Part shown: positions 26,755 to 28,229 of the stretch, one piece after another
Position numbering within the stretch: position 1 is the stretch's first letter
How the letters are laid out: each line of letters begins with the position of its first letter
The notes under the pieces: model-generated
Databases searched by the model: none
Seen by the model: the letters and a program-made list of their open reading frames with translations, nothing else
Told to the model about the DNA's origin: nothing
Program-made: the position numbers and the translations under genes
NCBI GenBank assembly: GCA_003427395.1
Contig: BFEA01000279.1
Span: forward strand, 283,317-311,545
Direction: 5' to 3'
Origin: Chara braunii
Taxonomy: Eukaryota > Streptophyta > Charophyceae > Charales > Characeae
DNA length: 28,229 nt

Positions 26755-28110
26755 TTTTTTTAAAAATCACTTAAAAAATCACGAGCAAATCTACTGACCC
26801 TCCAATTTTGGGGGTTTGTGACGCATTCTGCGGAGTGCGAAAAACCGCTCAAGTTGTAGAACTTTCCATGTTGGGCCGCAAATGGCCTTGTGGTAGAACT
26901 CGAACGTGCCCCAAATCGGCGCGGCGGTTATTTGGAGATCAAAAATATTTTTTTACATAATTTTGATATTTTTTCTGCAAGAACCACAAGCAAATCTACG
27001 AACCCACAAATTTTTAAATTTTTTTGTGAATTCTTCTAAGTGTGAAAAATCACCAAAGTTGCAACTGTCAAATTGTGAGAGTGGGCCCGCCGTTTCGGCC
27101 TCTGGTTGCTGCCCTCCCTGAGAACCCGCCGGAACGCACCAGGGTGGGGCTATTTCCTGCTGTCGGAGGGAGTGGTGGTTTCAAGCGCCTCCTTACCTTT
27201 TCCGTCGATGCTCTGTGCGAGAATTGTGCAAATTGATTCGTAGTTCAAGATTCGTTCCTCTTCCTTTGCTCGAGGGAATTTTTAACTGGCTTACGACGCC
27301 TTCTCACGTCTTCGGACTTCCACATTTAGCCTTTTCCGATTTTCGCTAAAAGAGGTGCATATCTCTAAAGGGGTGCACGAAGGCTTGACGTATCACTTAA
27401 AGGGTTGCACGACGGCTTGACGTGTCGCTACAAGGGTTGCAAAAACATTTGATGTGCACTCATCGTCGTCGTTTTTGCAATTCCCGGTGCCCATTCCTTT
27501 TCGTTATAAGAGGTCGACACCGGGTCTGCCATGGGTGCCCGAGCGTGAAATGCAATTCGAATCTTATACAATGCGGAAATGACCGTTAACAACGAATAAT
27601 AATTGTTGGCACCTGTGGCGTTAGTTTTCCCTCACCTTTATGTTACGTCTGATGCAGGACCTTTAAAATGTGTGATGCATAACCCTTGCGCTTTCATTTT
27701 ATTTCTCGCTCGACTGCCGTAATGACGGATAAAGATGCACCATAATTGTAATGATTCACATCTGCGACAGTGAGAACAGTACAATGACAAGGTCCTTATG
27801 CGCGGAATGTTTTCGAGTTTGAAAATGGGTACTCCAACTATGATGGGAGCCTCTCCCACAAATGGCATTGTAACATAACACGAACGTGCTCTGAATCGGT
27901 GCGGCGGTTGTTTAGAGGTAGAAATTATTTTTTTAAATGTTCTTGATATTTTCTTGGAAGGACCACGAGCAAATCTACGAACCCTCGGACTTTTAAAATT
28001 TCTATGGATTCTTCTGAGCAAGAAAAAACAGCAAAGTTATCGATGTCAAATTGCGAGACTAGGCCCACCGTTTTGGCCTTCGGTCGCCGCCCTCCCTAAG
28101 AACCCGCCAT
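26755..28110. repeat. Three copies of a ~125-250 bp unit
   Basis: The best pair is 26878-27125 and 27855-28110, sharing 'caaatgg.cttgt', 'cgaacgtgc.c..aatcgg.gcggcggtt.tt', 'ccac.agcaaatctacgaaccc', 'gtcaaattg.gaga', and 'gccgccctccct.agaacccgcc' in order. A shorter third copy (26755-26877) has 'cacgagcaaatctactgaccct' and 'gtgcgaaaaaccgctcaagttg'. A minus-strand frame at 27638-28021 overlaps the last copy and is not convincing. Interval 27126-27854 holds no gene that I can support. Confidence 0.8.
27366..27460. repeat. 32 bp tandem repeat, three units
   Basis: Units of the form AAAGGGTTGCACGACGGC followed by TTGACGTGTC(A/G)CT repeat twice well and a third time as a diverged version with 'gcaaaaacatttgatgtg'. 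Confidence 0.85.
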
Positions 28111-28172
28111 AACTCATTGACTTACCGTGAGGGCACGGGTGCGCAGCCCGAGGTTTTATATGCTTGATTGAT

Positions 28173-28175
<3 letters not shown>

Positions 28176-28229
<54 letters not shown>
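28176..28229. repeat. (GA)n microsatellite at the window end
   Basis: Perfect GA dinucleotides run to the last base, so the true length is unknown. Confidence 0.95.

Noticed and set aside
1-28229. tRNA or rRNA genes
   Set aside because: I looked for T-loop words (GTTCGA) with matching stems and for conserved rRNA words and found no supported candidate.

Overview
The window looks like repeat-rich nuclear DNA of a eukaryote. It has no operon-like gene packing. It carries microsatellites, several unrelated tandem arrays and short assembly gaps (912-913, 2380), and its coding remnants belong to eukaryotic, transposon-like or lineage-expanded families (DUF7869-type, Ulp1/C48 protease, a ParB-like protein). 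A streptophyte alga or early land plant is my tentative guess from this mix; nothing here proves it. Both ends are simple sequence (A-run at 1-17, GA-run at 28176-28229), so the window may be a whole contig whose assembly stopped in low-complexity DNA.

Layout. 1-4165: AT-rich DNA, a GC-rich island, microsatellites, an 81-92 bp satellite (1075-2860) and degenerate direct repeats. 4170-8284: three full-length but broken copies of one unrecognised protein of about 310 residues (one on +, two on -), the most novel coding content here. 8484-11600 (-): a long decayed DUF7869-type gene with a Ser/acid-rich repeated N-terminus. 11601-17600: almost pure repeat DNA, including a degenerate ~115 bp array, a duplicated GATGG-rich minisatellite block, a duplicated ~335 bp unit behind a good TATA box, and a striking 136 bp array of alternating inverted repeats. 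17670-22075 (+): a broken multi-domain gene with a ParB-like segment (NGQHT motif) and a later region that may be a degenerate class-beta methyltransferase fold. 22068-22943: a segment bounded by 112 bp inverted repeats holding ~186 bp tandem units that read as an acidic protein. 23074-25035 (+): acidic repeat-containing frame and an Ulp1-like cysteine protease domain with all catalytic residues still recognisable but four internal stops. 25036-28229: degenerate non-coding repeats.

How it fits together. I see no intact gene of recognisable function. The coding remnants keep their reading frame over hundreds of codons while collecting nonsense codons of all three types plus some frameshifts, as expected for decaying mobile-element or multicopy genes. 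A degenerate ~22 bp semi-palindrome (arms like AAGTGCGA / TCGCACTT) recurs about 25 times in otherwise unrelated repeats from 3 kb to 26 kb and is the main thread linking the non-coding regions. All homology calls were made by eye; no database search was possible.
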